Assembly: GCA_041392065.1 (NCBI GenBank)
Contig: JAWKMU010000005.1
Span: forward strand, 233,973-297,972
Direction of reading: 5' to 3'
Origin: CAJQLB01 sp041392065
GTDB taxonomy: Bacteria > Bacteroidota > Bacteroidia > Flavobacteriales > Flavobacteriaceae
Length of the DNA stretch: 64,000 bases
This document shows positions 10,264-20,082 of this stretch, piece by piece. The translations under genes were made by a program, and so were the position numbers. Position 1 is the first letter of the stretch. Each line of letters opens with the position of its first letter. The notes beneath the pieces were generated by a model that searched no databases, was not told the DNA's origin, and worked only from the letters and a program-made list of their open reading frames with translations.

Positions 10264-12975
10264 TTAAAGTTGTCTATCTCTTTGTCTACGTTTATCGTAT
10301 TTAATATCACTTAAAATACTAGATTTTATACCAATAAAGAAGTTCCATTGTTTATTAATGCCTATTGGTACCCAAGAAAAATCCATTTTCCAACTTAATA
10401 AATCACGAGAAAATCTTAACTGTGTTAAGGTTACACCTTTATTTTTTAAATCGTAACCAGACGAAACTCCAACACTCCAACGAGGTGATAAATCTACGTT
10501 CCCTGAAACCATTAATGAGTGAGAAGAAATCTCATCTTCTCGTCTTGTATTTGAATAATTAACAGCATAAGCAAAATTAAAACTCCAAGGAATCTTATAA
10601 TTATACAATTCGCTAGGTTCTTCTTCTGAATTAGTGTCATTATCAGTATTCAATCGTTGGTCTGCAAAGTCTTGAGGTTTTCCAAATAAATCATCATCTC
10701 GACCACCACTTCTTAATGATTCTTCCCTCGCTCTAATATCTTGAGGTGTCTCTTCTCTTTCTTTACCATCAGAAGACCTACTGCTTAAAGTATATCTCAA
10801 AGTCAAATTAGCACTTGTTAATCTGAATAAGCTTCCACCATTATCAATATTAAAGGTATTAATTTTAGTATTATTGTTATTTAGAGCATAAGGGTCTAAG
10901 GTAGCACCAAAATTAACTTGCATTTTGTTATTGAAAAGCTGAGTGCCTCCAGTAACATTTACAGGAGACCAACGCAAAGAATCAGCAGCAATATTATATG
11001 ATGTAGAGAAGTTTAGCGTATTAAGTAATATTATTTTTTTAGGCTCTGTAGCTGTACTGTCCTTATCTCTAACTTTGGCTTCTATGTTATTACTCAATGA
11101 TAGGCCAATAGAACTCGATAAGTTTTTATTTGGACTTCCATAAATTGAATTTTCAAAACGAGAATATTCAACTTCAGCAGTAGTTAAGCCATTGGCATCA
11201 ACTACTTCATAGGTTTCATAATAGTTGTTAAATGCAGGAGTTAAATTATAGCTAATGCTTGGTCGCATAACATGCCTAATGGCTTGAATTTTTTTATCCT
11301 CTCCAAACTCAAACATTCCATAAACAGTTGTTCCTAAACTCATATTGAAGTTATAAGTTCTAAACGAATCAAAATTATTCAATTCAGTTTCAACAACCTG
11401 CTGGTTATCTCGATCGTATTCCTTGTTAACAGTATTTAATGTCCAGCTTTCTTGATAATTTGCTCCAGTACTAAAACTTAAGTATTTAAAAAGTTTAAAG
11501 TTGGTCGTTATCGGAATACTGTGTTGCATACCAATCTTTGCATCATCAAACATTTCCTTCTTAAAGAAAAGTGAATCTGTGGTTTGTATCCTGTTTTCTC
11601 CTCTAACATTATATTGCATATTAATATTTTGAATAAAACCTTTTTTAGAGCCTACTTTTGGTGCAAATGGAAAAACTCTACCAACACTAGCTTGTAATGT
11701 TGGTAAGGTCATATTAATTACTTCCGTTTGTGTATTTTGTGAGTGAGTTGCTGTTAAATTAAGGTTAACTTGAGGCTCACCCTGAAATGTTTTTGAATAA
11801 GATATTGAAGAAGCTAGAGTATTGTTAAGTGTATTAGATATATTAAGTTGATTAATTGATTGCTGGTAGTAGCGACTACTACCTAAGTTTACTGAAGCAG
11901 AAAACCTCGAATTAGGATTTGCTTTTGCATCTTGGTTGTGTGACCATCTTATGTTATAAATAGAGCTTTTGGCATAGTCTGGAAAACCGCGTTCACTTGT
12001 GATTAAATTTTCATACCTAAAACTCACATTTCCTCTAAATTTATATCGAGCAGCATACTGACTTTGCATACGTAAGCCATAACTACCGTTGGTAAAGTAA
12101 TCTCCAGTAACAGCTAAGTCTGCATAATCGCTAATAGCAAAATAATAGCCTCCATTCTGTATGTTGTAACCTCTGTTGCTATCTTCACCAAAGGATGGAA
12201 AAATTAATCCAGAGGTTTGTTTCCTTGTCAAAGGAAAATAGGCAAATGGCAATCCAATAGGTGTTGGTACATCTGCAATAAACATGTTAGTTAATCCAGT
12301 TACCACTTTTTTACCAGGAACAATTTTTGCCTTTCGCATTAAAAAATAGTATTCTGGGTCGTCAGGATCAGCAGAAGTTGTAAATTTTCCTCTATTAATA
12401 AAATAAACCGAATCGTTTTCCTTTTTTGTAAGCTCAGCAATAATATAACCACCACTTTGCTCAGTTCTTGAATTCCAAACCAAAGCTTTTTCAGTATCAA
12501 AATTAAATCTTATGGAATCTGGTTCTATTACATCTTGCCCTTGCTTAAATATTGGCGCTTGAGAATAGTTGCCCAAAGTATCTTTTAAACGTCCTGCATA
12601 AACCTCATTATTTTGGTGGTTAATAACAATGATTCCAGCAGTAATTTCCATATCTAAATAGGTTACTTTGGCATTGTTATATAAGTATGTTTTTTGTTCC
12701 TTTCGGTTATAGGACACATAATCAGTTGCAGAGTATTTTACTATACCTTCTAAAAAACCTTTTTTTATTGGAACAGTATCTTGTTTTACAGTATCCTGAT
12801 CTCTTAAAGGTTTTTGTATTTGAAACAGGGAATCAATAGTAGTTTTAAGAGTATCTTGTTCTACTTTTGCCTTTATTGGTTTAGTTTTTGGAGGTATATC
12901 CTGAGCGAAGCCAAAAGTGTTTATAAACACTGTAAAACTTAGGGCTAAAAGTATATGAAAGATGTTTGTTCGCAA
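10264..12975 (-). CDS. lptD: LptD-like outer-membrane LPS assembly protein
   Basis: This is a large outer-membrane beta-barrel protein (about 900 residues). An N-terminal OstA/LptA-like part (about 90-260) is followed by a long run of barrel strands with many Tyr/Phe strand ends, as in Bacteroidota LptD. I place the start at a TTG at 12975, giving a clean signal peptide (hydrophobic core ILLALSFTVFINTFGFAQ). The ATG at 13092 would place the promoter box TACTTTTG inside the coding region and add an atypical leader. The gene is divergent from the amidase gene, so two cell-envelope genes share one control region. Confidence 0.85.
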   Translation of the reverse strand: MRTNIFHILLALSFTVFINTFGFAQDIPPKTKPIKAKVEQDTLKTTIDSLFQIQKPLRDQDTVKQDTVPIKKGFLEGIVKYSATDYVSYNRKEQKTYLYNNAKVTYLDMEITAGIIVINHQNNEVYAGRLKDTLGNYSQAPIFKQGQDVIEPDSIRFNFDTEKALVWNSRTEQSGGYIIAELTKKENDSVYFINRGKFTTSADPDDPEYYFLMRKAKIVPGKKVVTGLTNMFIADVPTPIGLPFAYFPLTRKQTSGLIFPSFGEDSNRGYNIQNGGYYFAISDYADLAVTGDYFTNGSYGLRMQSQYAARYKFRGNVSFRYENLITSERGFPDYAKSSIYNIRWSHNQDAKANPNSRFSASVNLGSSRYYQQSINQLNISNTLNNTLASSISYSKTFQGEPQVNLNLTATHSQNTQTEVINMTLPTLQASVGRVFPFAPKVGSKKGFIQNINMQYNVRGENRIQTTDSLFFKKEMFDDAKIGMQHSIPITTNFKLFKYLSFSTGANYQESWTLNTVNKEYDRDNQQVVETELNNFDSFRTYNFNMSLGTTVYGMFEFGEDKKIQAIRHVMRPSISYNLTPAFNNYYETYEVVDANGLTTAEVEYSRFENSIYGSPNKNLSSSIGLSLSNNIEAKVRDKDSTATEPKKIILLNTLNFSTSYNIAADSLRWSPVNVTGGTQLFNNKMQVNFGATLDPYALNNNNTKINTFNIDNGGSLFRLTSANLTLRYTLSSRSSDGKEREETPQDIRAREESLRSGGRDDDLFGKPQDFADQRLNTDNDTNSEEEPSELYNYKIPWSFNFAYAVNYSNTRREDEISSHSLMVSGNVDLSPRWSVGVSSGYDLKNKGVTLTQLRFSRDLLSWKMDFSWVPIGINKQWNFFIGIKSSILSDIKYDKRRQRDRQL

Positions 12976-12983
12976 CGCTTTTA

Positions 12984-13043
12984 GATGTATTTTTGCAAAA
13001 GTATGGCTCGGTTTTTGAATAGCCAAAACTACATAAATTTTTT
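12984..13043 (-). promoter_or_regulatory. Bacteroidota-type promoter for lptD
   Basis: Read on the minus strand, the box TACTTTTG fits the -7 consensus TAnnTTTG. A TTTTGG containing the -33 TTG lies 20 bases upstream. The box lies just before the proposed TTG start at 12975. The match of both elements at the usual spacing supports transcription starting here rather than upstream of 13092. Confidence 0.6.
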
Positions 13044-13115
13044 TTGTGATGTTTACGATTATGAGAAATTTATGATTTATAAAATAAACCAAGTTTTTAA
13101 GCCGTTAAAGTCTCT

Positions 13116-14207
13116 ATGCAAACGAAGTTAAAATACCTTTTAGTATCATTTATATTATTATTAACATTAGCTGTTTACCCTCAATCTTCAAAAGATAAAT
13201 TTATTGTGGTTTTAGATGCTGGACATGGAGGTCATGATCCAGGAAAGAACACTAAAAATTATAAGGAAAAACATATTGCTCTCAATATAGCCCTAAAAAT
13301 TGGGTCAATGTTGGAACAAGAAAAAGATATAAAAGTAATCTATACTAGAAAGAAAGATGTCTTTGTTGAATTGCATGAACGTGGAGCAATTGCAAATCGT
13401 GCTGATGCAGATTTATTCGTATCCATACACTGTAATGCACACGATTCACAAGCTTACGGTTCTGAGACTTGGGTTTTAGGAACCAAACGAAGCGAAACCA
13501 ACTTTAATGTTGCAAAAGCTGAAAATGAGGTTATACTTTTAGAGGACGACTACGAAAAGCATTACGAAGGTTACGACCCAAATGCTCCAGAGTCTATCAT
13601 TGGGCTTATGCTAATGAGCGAAGACTACTTAGACCAAAGCATTTTATTGGCAAGTTATGTGCAAAATAACTTTGAAAACAAGCTTAAACGAAAAAACAGA
13701 GGTGTAAAACAAGAAGCATTCATAGTATTGCACCAAACCTATATGCCAAGTGTTTTAATAGAAACAGGGTTTATTACCAATTTAAGCGAAGGAAAATATT
13801 TAAGTTCTGATAAAGGGCAGACTGAAATGGCAACATCAATTAAAGAAGCCATTTTAAAGTATAGAAACAGTTTAAATGGCACAGACGATAATTTAATTAT
13901 TGGTAATTCGGGTAAAGTCTACTCCAATAGTAGCGACTCTGAAGTCTATCCTGACATCACTTTTAAGGTTCAAATAGCAGCAAGTACTAGAAAGTTAGAA
14001 ACAAAGCCATATAACTTTAAAGGATTAAGCGATATTTCTCGCGAACAAGTTAATGGTGTTTACAAGTATTACTATGGTTCAACTTCAAATTATAATACCA
14101 TTAAGGCACAAAAATTAGAAGCCTTAGAAAAAGGTTACAGTACATGTTTTATTGTTGCCATTAAAAATGGTGAACAAGTACCTTTAAGCGAAGCGCTTAA
14201 AAATTAA
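13116..14207 (+). CDS. N-acetylmuramoyl-L-alanine amidase (Amidase_3, AmiC-like)
   Basis: The product (363 residues) is a zinc enzyme that cuts the bond between N-acetylmuramic acid and L-Ala in peptidoglycan. It has a signal peptide (residues 1-22) and then zinc-site motifs: LDAGHGGHDPG (first His), KEKHIAL (Glu), and FVSIHCNAHD (second His). The catalytic Glu is in LIETGFITN near residue 210. A long insertion between these motifs (about 105-170) is usual in Bacteroidota members. A C-terminal SPOR-like tail follows (about 285-360). It is divergent from lptD and close upstream of the MCE gene. Confidence 0.93.
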   Translation: MQTKLKYLLVSFILLLTLAVYPQSSKDKFIVVLDAGHGGHDPGKNTKNYKEKHIALNIALKIGSMLEQEKDIKVIYTRKKDVFVELHERGAIANRADADLFVSIHCNAHDSQAYGSETWVLGTKRSETNFNVAKAENEVILLEDDYEKHYEGYDPNAPESIIGLMLMSEDYLDQSILLASYVQNNFENKLKRKNRGVKQEAFIVLHQTYMPSVLIETGFITNLSEGKYLSSDKGQTEMATSIKEAILKYRNSLNGTDDNLIIGNSGKVYSNSSDSEVYPDITFKVQIAASTRKLETKPYNFKGLSDISREQVNGVYKYYYGSTSNYNTIKAQKLEALEKGYSTCFIVAIKNGEQVPLSEALKN

Positions 14208-14248
14208 AATCATCTTTTAATTAGAATTATTCTTTTAAAATTAATTCC

Positions 14249-14256
14249 TAATTTTG
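14249..14256 (+). promoter_or_regulatory. Probable -7 promoter element for the MCE gene
   Basis: TAATTTTG fits the Bacteroidota -7 box TAnnTTTG and lies 23 bases before the GTG start of the MCE/MlaD gene. No clear -33 TTG is seen at the expected distance, so the call is tentative. Confidence 0.35.
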
Positions 14257-14278
14257 TCACTAACCAAAAAAACAACCA

Positions 14279-15244
14279 GTGCGAATTTCCAGAGAAGTAA
14301 AAACTGCCGTTTTAGTTATTGTAAGTTTAATCCTTATTGTCTTTTTATTTAATTACCTCAAGGGTCAGAACTTACTGGATTCTTCAAGAAAAGTATATGT
14401 TATTTATGATAACGTTGAAGGTTTAGCATCATCAAGTCCTGTTACCATTAATGGTCATGCCATTGGTAAAGTTCAAGAGATTGGGTTTACTGATGATGAC
14501 TCTGGAAAAATAAAAGTTTTAATGCTTATTGAAGACGATTTTCAGTTTTCAAAAAATAGTAAAGCAGAGCTTTACGATACTGGACTTATTGGAGGAAAAG
14601 GCATAAGCATTATTCCTGCTTTTGATGGTGCCGAAAATGTTGTTTCAAATGATGTACTTCAAGGCTCAGTTAAACCTGGATTAATGGATGTTGTTGGAAG
14701 TAGTTTAAACCCACTCCAAGATAAAGTAGGAGCTGTTATGGTAACTGCAGATTCTTTGCTTGCAAATTTAAATGATGTTTTTGATGAGCCTACAAAACGC
14801 AATCTTAAAAGTGGAATTTCTCAATTGGAAGCCACAATAGCCTCTTTTAAAAATACTTCAACATCGATCAATCAGTTGATTTCAAACAATAAAGAAAAAT
14901 TAGATAAAACCCTTGCCAATGTTGAAGAAGTTTCATCCAATCTCTCAAGTATATCAGACTCTATTGCTAATGCCAATTTAACCAAAACCATTAACGATTT
15001 GCAAGCCACAGTAAGTAATTTTGATAAGCTTTTGTCGAGTATTGATAATGGAGAAGGTTCTATAGGCAAACTTTTAAAAGATGAAGGTCTTTACAATAAC
15101 CTCGAAGGAGCAACTAAACAATTGGAACAGTTGCTTCAGGATATGAAATTAAACCCAAAGCGTTATGTGCATTTTTCGTTGTTTGGAAAAAAGGCAAAAA
15201 TTTATGATGCCGAAGGCAATGAAATTAAGGACCAAGAAAATTAA
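14279..15244 (+). CDS. MCE/MlaD family lipid-transport substrate-binding protein
   Basis: The product has 321 residues and a GTG start. One N-terminal transmembrane anchor (about 8-27, VKTAVLVIVSLILIVFLF) is followed by a single MCE domain (about 35-115) with the pattern VEGLASSSPVTINGHAIGKV. A long helical region (about 150-290) may form the hydrophobic tunnel or coiled coil. Such proteins carry phospholipids between the membranes with an ABC transporter (MlaEFD type). The permease and ATPase are not adjacent here. It follows the amidase with a short gap and precedes the Fe-S gene by 2 bases. Confidence 0.9.
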   Translation: MRISREVKTAVLVIVSLILIVFLFNYLKGQNLLDSSRKVYVIYDNVEGLASSSPVTINGHAIGKVQEIGFTDDDSGKIKVLMLIEDDFQFSKNSKAELYDTGLIGGKGISIIPAFDGAENVVSNDVLQGSVKPGLMDVVGSSLNPLQDKVGAVMVTADSLLANLNDVFDEPTKRNLKSGISQLEATIASFKNTSTSINQLISNNKEKLDKTLANVEEVSSNLSSISDSIANANLTKTINDLQATVSNFDKLLSSIDNGEGSIGKLLKDEGLYNNLEGATKQLEQLLQDMKLNPKRYVHFSLFGKKAKIYDAEGNEIKDQEN

Positions 15245-15246
15245 TT

Positions 15247-16554
15247 ATGGAGTATATACCAAATATTTTGTTTGCTATTATCCTTATTTTAGGAATAGGT
15301 TATTTTACTAAAAACATTGCAAAACTAAGACGCAATATTAAGCTTGGTCAAGATATAGATGTTTCTGACAACAAACCGCAGCGTTGGAAAAATATGGCAA
15401 TGATTGCTCTTGGTCAGAGCAAAATGGTAGTAAGACCAGTTGCAGGATTTTTACACATTATTGTTTATTTAGGCTTTATCATAATCAATATTGAAGTATT
15501 AGAAATTATCATTGATGGTCTGTTTGGTACACATCGTGTTTTATCAGGATTAGGAAGTTTTTATGGTTTTTTAATCGCTTCTTTTGAAATACTTGCTCTA
15601 CTTGTTTTAGTTTCTGTGATTATTTTTTGGACTAGAAGAAATATTTTAAAGCTAAAACGTTTTTGGAAGAAAGAAATGACAAGCTGGCCAAAAAACGATG
15701 CCAATTACATTCTGTATTTTGAAATGGTTTTAATGACATTGTTTTTAGTAATGAATGCCACAGATGTTCAGTTTCAGGCTATGAATTCAGGTAATGCAAT
15801 TAGCCAGTTTATTGCACCTTGGTTTGAAGGCTTTTCAGATTCAACATTGCATTTAATAGAACGGTCAGCTTGGTGGCTCCATATAATTGGAATTTTAATT
15901 TTTCTTAATTACTTATATTTCTCAAAGCATTTACACATTCTGTTGGCTTTTCCAAACACGTATTATGGAAGTTTAAATCCTAAAGGTCAGCTAAACAATT
16001 TGGAAGCAGTTACTAAAGAAGTAAAGATGATGATGGATCCAAATGTAGATCCATTTGCTGCTCCTGAACCTGGAACGGAAAATGAAGTACCAGCAAAATT
16101 TGGAGCAAGTGATGTACAAGATTTAAATTGGGTTCAATTACTCAATGCTTATACCTGTACCGAATGTGGTCGTTGTACAAGCGAATGTCCAGCAAACCAA
16201 ACTGGTAAGCAGTTATCACCAAGAAAGATTATGATGGACACTCGTGATCGTTTGGAAGAAGTAGGTAAAAATATTGATACCAACAACGGTGAGTTTAAAG
16301 ATGATGGAAAGCAATTGTTGGATGATTACATCACTCGAGAAGAACTTTGGGCTTGTACATCATGTAATGCTTGTGTTGAAGCTTGTCCTGTTAGCATAAA
16401 TCCGTTATCAATTATTATGGATATGAGACGTTATTTGGTTATGGAGCAATCTGCTGCGCCAACCGAATTGAATAATATGATGACGAATATTGAAAATAAT
16501 GGAGCACCTTGGCCTTATAATCAAATGGATAGATTAAATTGGAAAAACGAATAA
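15247..16554 (+). CDS. Membrane (4Fe-4S) oxidoreductase subunit, heterodisulfide reductase C/E-like
   Basis: The product has 435 residues. About five transmembrane helices fill the first 240, in the manner of cytochrome b-type membrane anchors. Two 4Fe-4S motifs follow: CTECGRCTSECP near 300 and CTSCNACVEACP near 375. It pairs with the CCG-domain protein at 17375, which supplies the catalytic-like Fe-S subunit. Together they resemble a membrane-bound heterodisulfide-reductase-type electron carrier common in Flavobacteria. Its natural redox partner is not known. The gene is 2 bases after the MCE gene and 15 bases before the next. Confidence 0.85.
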   Translation: MEYIPNILFAIILILGIGYFTKNIAKLRRNIKLGQDIDVSDNKPQRWKNMAMIALGQSKMVVRPVAGFLHIIVYLGFIIINIEVLEIIIDGLFGTHRVLSGLGSFYGFLIASFEILALLVLVSVIIFWTRRNILKLKRFWKKEMTSWPKNDANYILYFEMVLMTLFLVMNATDVQFQAMNSGNAISQFIAPWFEGFSDSTLHLIERSAWWLHIIGILIFLNYLYFSKHLHILLAFPNTYYGSLNPKGQLNNLEAVTKEVKMMMDPNVDPFAAPEPGTENEVPAKFGASDVQDLNWVQLLNAYTCTECGRCTSECPANQTGKQLSPRKIMMDTRDRLEEVGKNIDTNNGEFKDDGKQLLDDYITREELWACTSCNACVEACPVSINPLSIIMDMRRYLVMEQSAAPTELNNMMTNIENNGAPWPYNQMDRLNWKNE

Positions 16555-16569
16555 TGAAAAGGAAAACTA

Positions 16570-16908
16570 GTGAAATTCAGACAAATTTTAATATTGCTTT
16601 TTTTTCTTGCTTTAGTAAATGAAACTATAGCTCAAGGTTATCAAAAAGATTCCTTACAAATAAAAGTATATACTGAAATTGAGTACGAACAATTTAGAGT
16701 AAAATCTATAAAAGCAACCAAAGTGTTCTGTGATTATTGTTCAGAAATACAAACAAAAAAAATAAAGGACGAAGCATTAAGGTTAGCATACTTGGCAAGG
16801 AATAATAAAGATTATGTAATGGATAAAGGCATTAAAAAACTTGCCATGTACATTAGAGTATCAAAAAAAGATTTTGCGGCCTTAAAAGAAGACGAATCAG
16901 ATAATTAA
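16570..16908 (+). CDS. Small exported protein of unknown function
   Basis: The product has 112 residues with a GTG start. A signal peptide is visible (KFRQILILLFFLALVNETIAQ). The mature part is Lys-rich and has one CDYC motif near residue 56. I do not recognise a family. It sits inside the Fe-S oxidoreductase operon, 15 bases after one Fe-S gene and 10 bases before the HAD-like gene, so it is probably co-transcribed. Confidence 0.7.
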   Translation: MKFRQILILLFFLALVNETIAQGYQKDSLQIKVYTEIEYEQFRVKSIKATKVFCDYCSEIQTKKIKDEALRLAYLARNNKDYVMDKGIKKLAMYIRVSKKDFAALKEDESDN

Positions 16909-16918
16909 ATAAAAAGGG

Positions 16919-17365
16919 ATGAGTACAAAAAATGAAGATGAACTACTAAACGAAGCCACACAAAATGGCGCGAAAATAAGCCCTGTTTTACCAGAAGGTG
17001 TTAAAAATTATCTTATTGATATTGATGGTACTGTAGGCGAAGATATACCAAACGAAGAGCCTGAACGTATGCTAACTGCCGAAGTCTATCCAGATGCATT
17101 AGCAACTTGCAACAAATGGTATGACCAAGGACATCGAATTTGCTTTTTTACCTCACGTACAGAAGCACATAGAGAATATACAGAAATTTGGCTTAGAAAG
17201 CATGGCTTTAAATACCATAGCTTGTTAATGGGTAAGCCAAGAGGAGGTAATTATCATTGGATAGATAACCACATTGTAAAAGCTACACGATATAAAGGAA
17301 AATTTACAGACCTAATAGAAAAAGACGTTACCATTGAAGTCTTTGATGATGGTCAACACGATTAA
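16919..17365 (+). CDS. HAD-like phosphatase-family protein
   Basis: The product has 148 residues. The HAD motif I is visible as YLIDIDGTVGED near residue 35 (DxDGT nucleophile pair), and motif II as CFFTSRTE near 80. GKPRGGNYHWIDNH near 100-113 may supply the later motifs. In related Flavobacteria this protein is often called phosphoheptose isomerase, but the motifs argue for a HAD hydrolase. Its substrate is unknown. It lies between the two halves of the Fe-S oxidoreductase, with gaps of about 10 bases. Confidence 0.75.
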   Translation: MSTKNEDELLNEATQNGAKISPVLPEGVKNYLIDIDGTVGEDIPNEEPERMLTAEVYPDALATCNKWYDQGHRICFFTSRTEAHREYTEIWLRKHGFKYHSLLMGKPRGGNYHWIDNHIVKATRYKGKFTDLIEKDVTIEVFDDGQHD

Positions 17366-17374
17366 TTATTAACC

Positions 17375-18166
17375 ATGAGCGATACACTTAAAGTGCCTAC
17401 TATGGCAGAATACATGGCTCAAGGCAAGCAACCAGAAGTATTATTTTGGGTTGGATGTGCTGGAAGTTTTGATGACAGAGCAAAAAAAATAACCAAAGCT
17501 TTTGTAAAACTACTTAACAAAGCTAATGTTGAGTTTGCTGTATTAGGTACTGAAGAAAGCTGTACAGGAGATCCAGCAAAACGCGCAGGAAACGAGTTTT
17601 TATTTCAAATGCAAGCGGTTACCAATATCGAAGTACTTAATGCTTATGAAGTTAAAACTATAGTTACAACTTGTCCTCATTGTTTCAACACGATAAAGAA
17701 TGAATATCCTTCTCTAGGTGGTAATTACAAAGTCATGCACCATACACAATTTTTAAAGACTCTTTTAGAAGAAGGACGTTTGACAATTGAAGGTGGAAAA
17801 TTTAAAGGAAAACGTATCACCTTCCATGATCCTTGTTATTTAGGTCGTGCTAATAATGTTTATGAAGCTCCTAGAGATTTAATTAGAAAGCTTGATGCAG
17901 AATTATTAGAAATGAAAAGCTGCAAAAGTAGAGGTTTATGTTGTGGAGCAGGTGGAGCTCAAATGTTTAAAGAACCAGAAAAAGGTGATAAAGACGTAAA
18001 TGTAGAGCGTACAGAACAAGCACTTGATACCAAGCCACAAATTATTGCAGCTGGCTGCCCATTTTGCAATACCATGATGACAGATGGTGTAAAAGCCAAA
18101 GAAAAGGAAAGTGAAGTTGCAGTTATGGACATTGCAGAGTTAATAGCAAGCGCTCAAGATTTGTAA
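17375..18166 (+). CDS. CCG-domain (Fe-S)-binding oxidoreductase subunit, heterodisulfide reductase B-like
   Basis: The product has 263 residues and two cysteine-rich CCG-type modules. The first has TTCPHCFN (near 100). The second has FHDPCYLGR (near 150), RGLCCGAGGAQM (near 188) and AGCPFCNTMM (near 228). These bind the unusual Fe-S cluster of HdrB/GlpC-type proteins. It is the soluble partner of the membrane Fe-S protein at 15247 and ends the operon. Confidence 0.88.
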   Translation: MSDTLKVPTMAEYMAQGKQPEVLFWVGCAGSFDDRAKKITKAFVKLLNKANVEFAVLGTEESCTGDPAKRAGNEFLFQMQAVTNIEVLNAYEVKTIVTTCPHCFNTIKNEYPSLGGNYKVMHHTQFLKTLLEEGRLTIEGGKFKGKRITFHDPCYLGRANNVYEAPRDLIRKLDAELLEMKSCKSRGLCCGAGGAQMFKEPEKGDKDVNVERTEQALDTKPQIIAAGCPFCNTMMTDGVKAKEKESEVAVMDIAELIASAQDL

Positions 18167-18205
18167 TTCAATTCTTCCTTTATTTAGCTAAAAAATTTTA
18201 CATTT

Positions 18206-18213
18206 TATTTTTG
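18206..18213 (+). promoter_or_regulatory. Probable -7 promoter element
   Basis: TATTTTTG fits TAnnTTTG and lies 52 bases before the ATG at 18265. A -33 box is not obvious. Confidence 0.35.
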
Positions 18214-18264
18214 TTTAGATTACTAATTAGCCTATGTTTGAGAAAACTAATTAAACCTAATGCC

Positions 18265-19458
18265 ATGAAACTACAACTTACTACACTTTTATTACTATTT
18301 ACTTTATTTACTTATTCTCAAACAAATTTTGAAAAAGGATACTTTATTAATACAAATGGAGATAATGTAGAATGTTTAATTAAAAATGAAGATTGGAGCA
18401 ATAATCCAACGGATTTTAAATATAAACTCACAGAAGGTTCTGAAATTCAAACTGGCAACATTACTCAAATAATTGAATTTGGTATTGGAAATTCTTTTAA
18501 GTTCATTAAAGAAGAGGTTGATGTTGATATTTCAACAAACCATGTTAGTAATTTAAGTTACCTTAGTGAACCTGAATGGGAAAAAAGAACAGTTTATCTT
18601 AAAGTTTTAATTAGTGGAAAGGCTTCGTTATATTTTTATGCCTCACCTGGTATTAATAGATATTTTTACAATTTGGAGAATGGTAAAGTTGTTCAGTTAA
18701 TACATAAGAGGTATCAGACATTTGATAGAAACATAAAAGTAAATAACGACTTTAGACAACAATTATATAATTCTTTTTTAGACTGTAACAGTTTAGAAAT
18801 AAAAGATTTTAATGCTGTAAATTATAATCAGCCTTCACTTTCTAAAATTATAAAATCTTATAATGACTGCTCTGGTAGTAATTCTAATTATTTTGAAACT
18901 AATAATGCGAATCTTTCATTTAACTTAAAAGTAAAAGGAGGCCTAAATGTTACTACATTGAATAATTTGAATTATCCATACAATTCAAATAGAAACGCTA
19001 GTTTTGGAAATATTCTTGGTTATAGAGTTGCTGTTGAAGGTGAAGTAATTCTTCCATTTAGAAATAATAAATGGAGTATTTTTTTAGAAATGGCTAAGGT
19101 TCAAAAAGTTCATAAAGAAACTGAAAATCAGGCAGGTAAAGTTGAGTTTACCTATGATTTTTTTGAAATTCCTATTGGTGTACGTTATTATATGTTTCTT
19201 AGTCAAGATTCTAAACTATCATTGCATGCTGGCCATGCTCGCGATTTATTTCCTAGTCTTGAGGTGAATTATGAATCTAATGGAGGGTTTAAGAATGATG
19301 CTCCTTCTGGAAGCTGGTTTTTTGGTGCAGGTTACCATTTCAATAATATTTCTATAGAAACTAGATTAAATATAAAAGCAGTAATAGAGAGAAATACACC
19401 GAATTATTCTTCTGATTATAATAATTTAAGTTTAACTTTAGGCTATACTTTGTTTTAA
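18265..19458 (+). CDS. Exported outer-membrane beta-barrel-like protein
   Basis: The product has about 397 residues. I take the ATG at 18265 because it begins a clear signal peptide (KLQLTTLLLLFTLFTYSQ). The longer frame from 18211 overlaps the promoter box. After an N-terminal globular part (to about 200), the C-terminal half has amphipathic strands with a final aromatic residue (LGYTLF), as in small barrels of the PorT/OmpA-like kind. The function is unknown. The next gene begins 6 bases later. Confidence 0.7.
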   Translation: MKLQLTTLLLLFTLFTYSQTNFEKGYFINTNGDNVECLIKNEDWSNNPTDFKYKLTEGSEIQTGNITQIIEFGIGNSFKFIKEEVDVDISTNHVSNLSYLSEPEWEKRTVYLKVLISGKASLYFYASPGINRYFYNLENGKVVQLIHKRYQTFDRNIKVNNDFRQQLYNSFLDCNSLEIKDFNAVNYNQPSLSKIIKSYNDCSGSNSNYFETNNANLSFNLKVKGGLNVTTLNNLNYPYNSNRNASFGNILGYRVAVEGEVILPFRNNKWSIFLEMAKVQKVHKETENQAGKVEFTYDFFEIPIGVRYYMFLSQDSKLSLHAGHARDLFPSLEVNYESNGGFKNDAPSGSWFFGAGYHFNNISIETRLNIKAVIERNTPNYSSDYNNLSLTLGYTLF

Positions 19459-19464
19459 AATATT

Positions 19465-19950
19465 ATGCTCGTAGATTTTAACACATTACCTGAAACCTCT
19501 CGCGTATGGATTTACCAAGCCAATCGTTCATTTACAGAAAATGAAATTGAAGAAATAAAATCAAAGCTTGATATTTTTATTGAAAACTGGACAGCACATG
19601 GAAGTGATCTTCAATCTGGTTATGAAATTAAATATAAGCGTTTTATAGTTATTGCCTTAAACCAAAACTTAAATGTAGCAACAGGTTGCTCAATTGATGC
19701 TTCAGTACATTTAATTCAGCAATTAGAAAAAGAATACAATGTGGATTTAATGGATAAAATGAACGTGTCTTATAAACAAGGAGAATTCATTGCCTACAAG
19801 CCATTGACTGAGTTCAAACAAATGGCAAAACAACGTGCAGTTTCAAAAAATACCATTGTATTTAATAACCTTGTAGCCAATAAAGCAGAATATCTCGAAA
19901 ACTGGGAAGTACCTGCAAGCGACAGTTGGCATAGTCGTTTTTTAAATTAA
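19465..19950 (+). CDS. Conserved flavobacterial protein of unknown function
   Basis: The product has 161 residues and is soluble, with no signal peptide. It resembles a short conserved Bacteroidota protein often labelled ABC transporter ATPase, but no Walker A or signature motif is present, so that label looks wrong. A single Cys lies in ATGCSIDASVHLIQQ near residue 72. It is probably co-transcribed with the barrel-like gene before it. Confidence 0.7.
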   Translation: MLVDFNTLPETSRVWIYQANRSFTENEIEEIKSKLDIFIENWTAHGSDLQSGYEIKYKRFIVIALNQNLNVATGCSIDASVHLIQQLEKEYNVDLMDKMNVSYKQGEFIAYKPLTEFKQMAKQRAVSKNTIVFNNLVANKAEYLENWEVPASDSWHSRFLN

Positions 19951-20082
19951 ATACTTTTTTATAACTGTTAATTACATTGGTTATAAAACTATCTTAAAAT
20001 CTTATAATCTTTTTTCTAAAAATGTTATTTTGGCATAGATTTACGTTACATACTACAAATAGTATTTAATTAATCCCAAATT

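Noticed and set aside
19465..19950. ABC transporter ATPase label for the 161-residue protein
   Set aside because: No Walker A, signature or Walker B motif is present.
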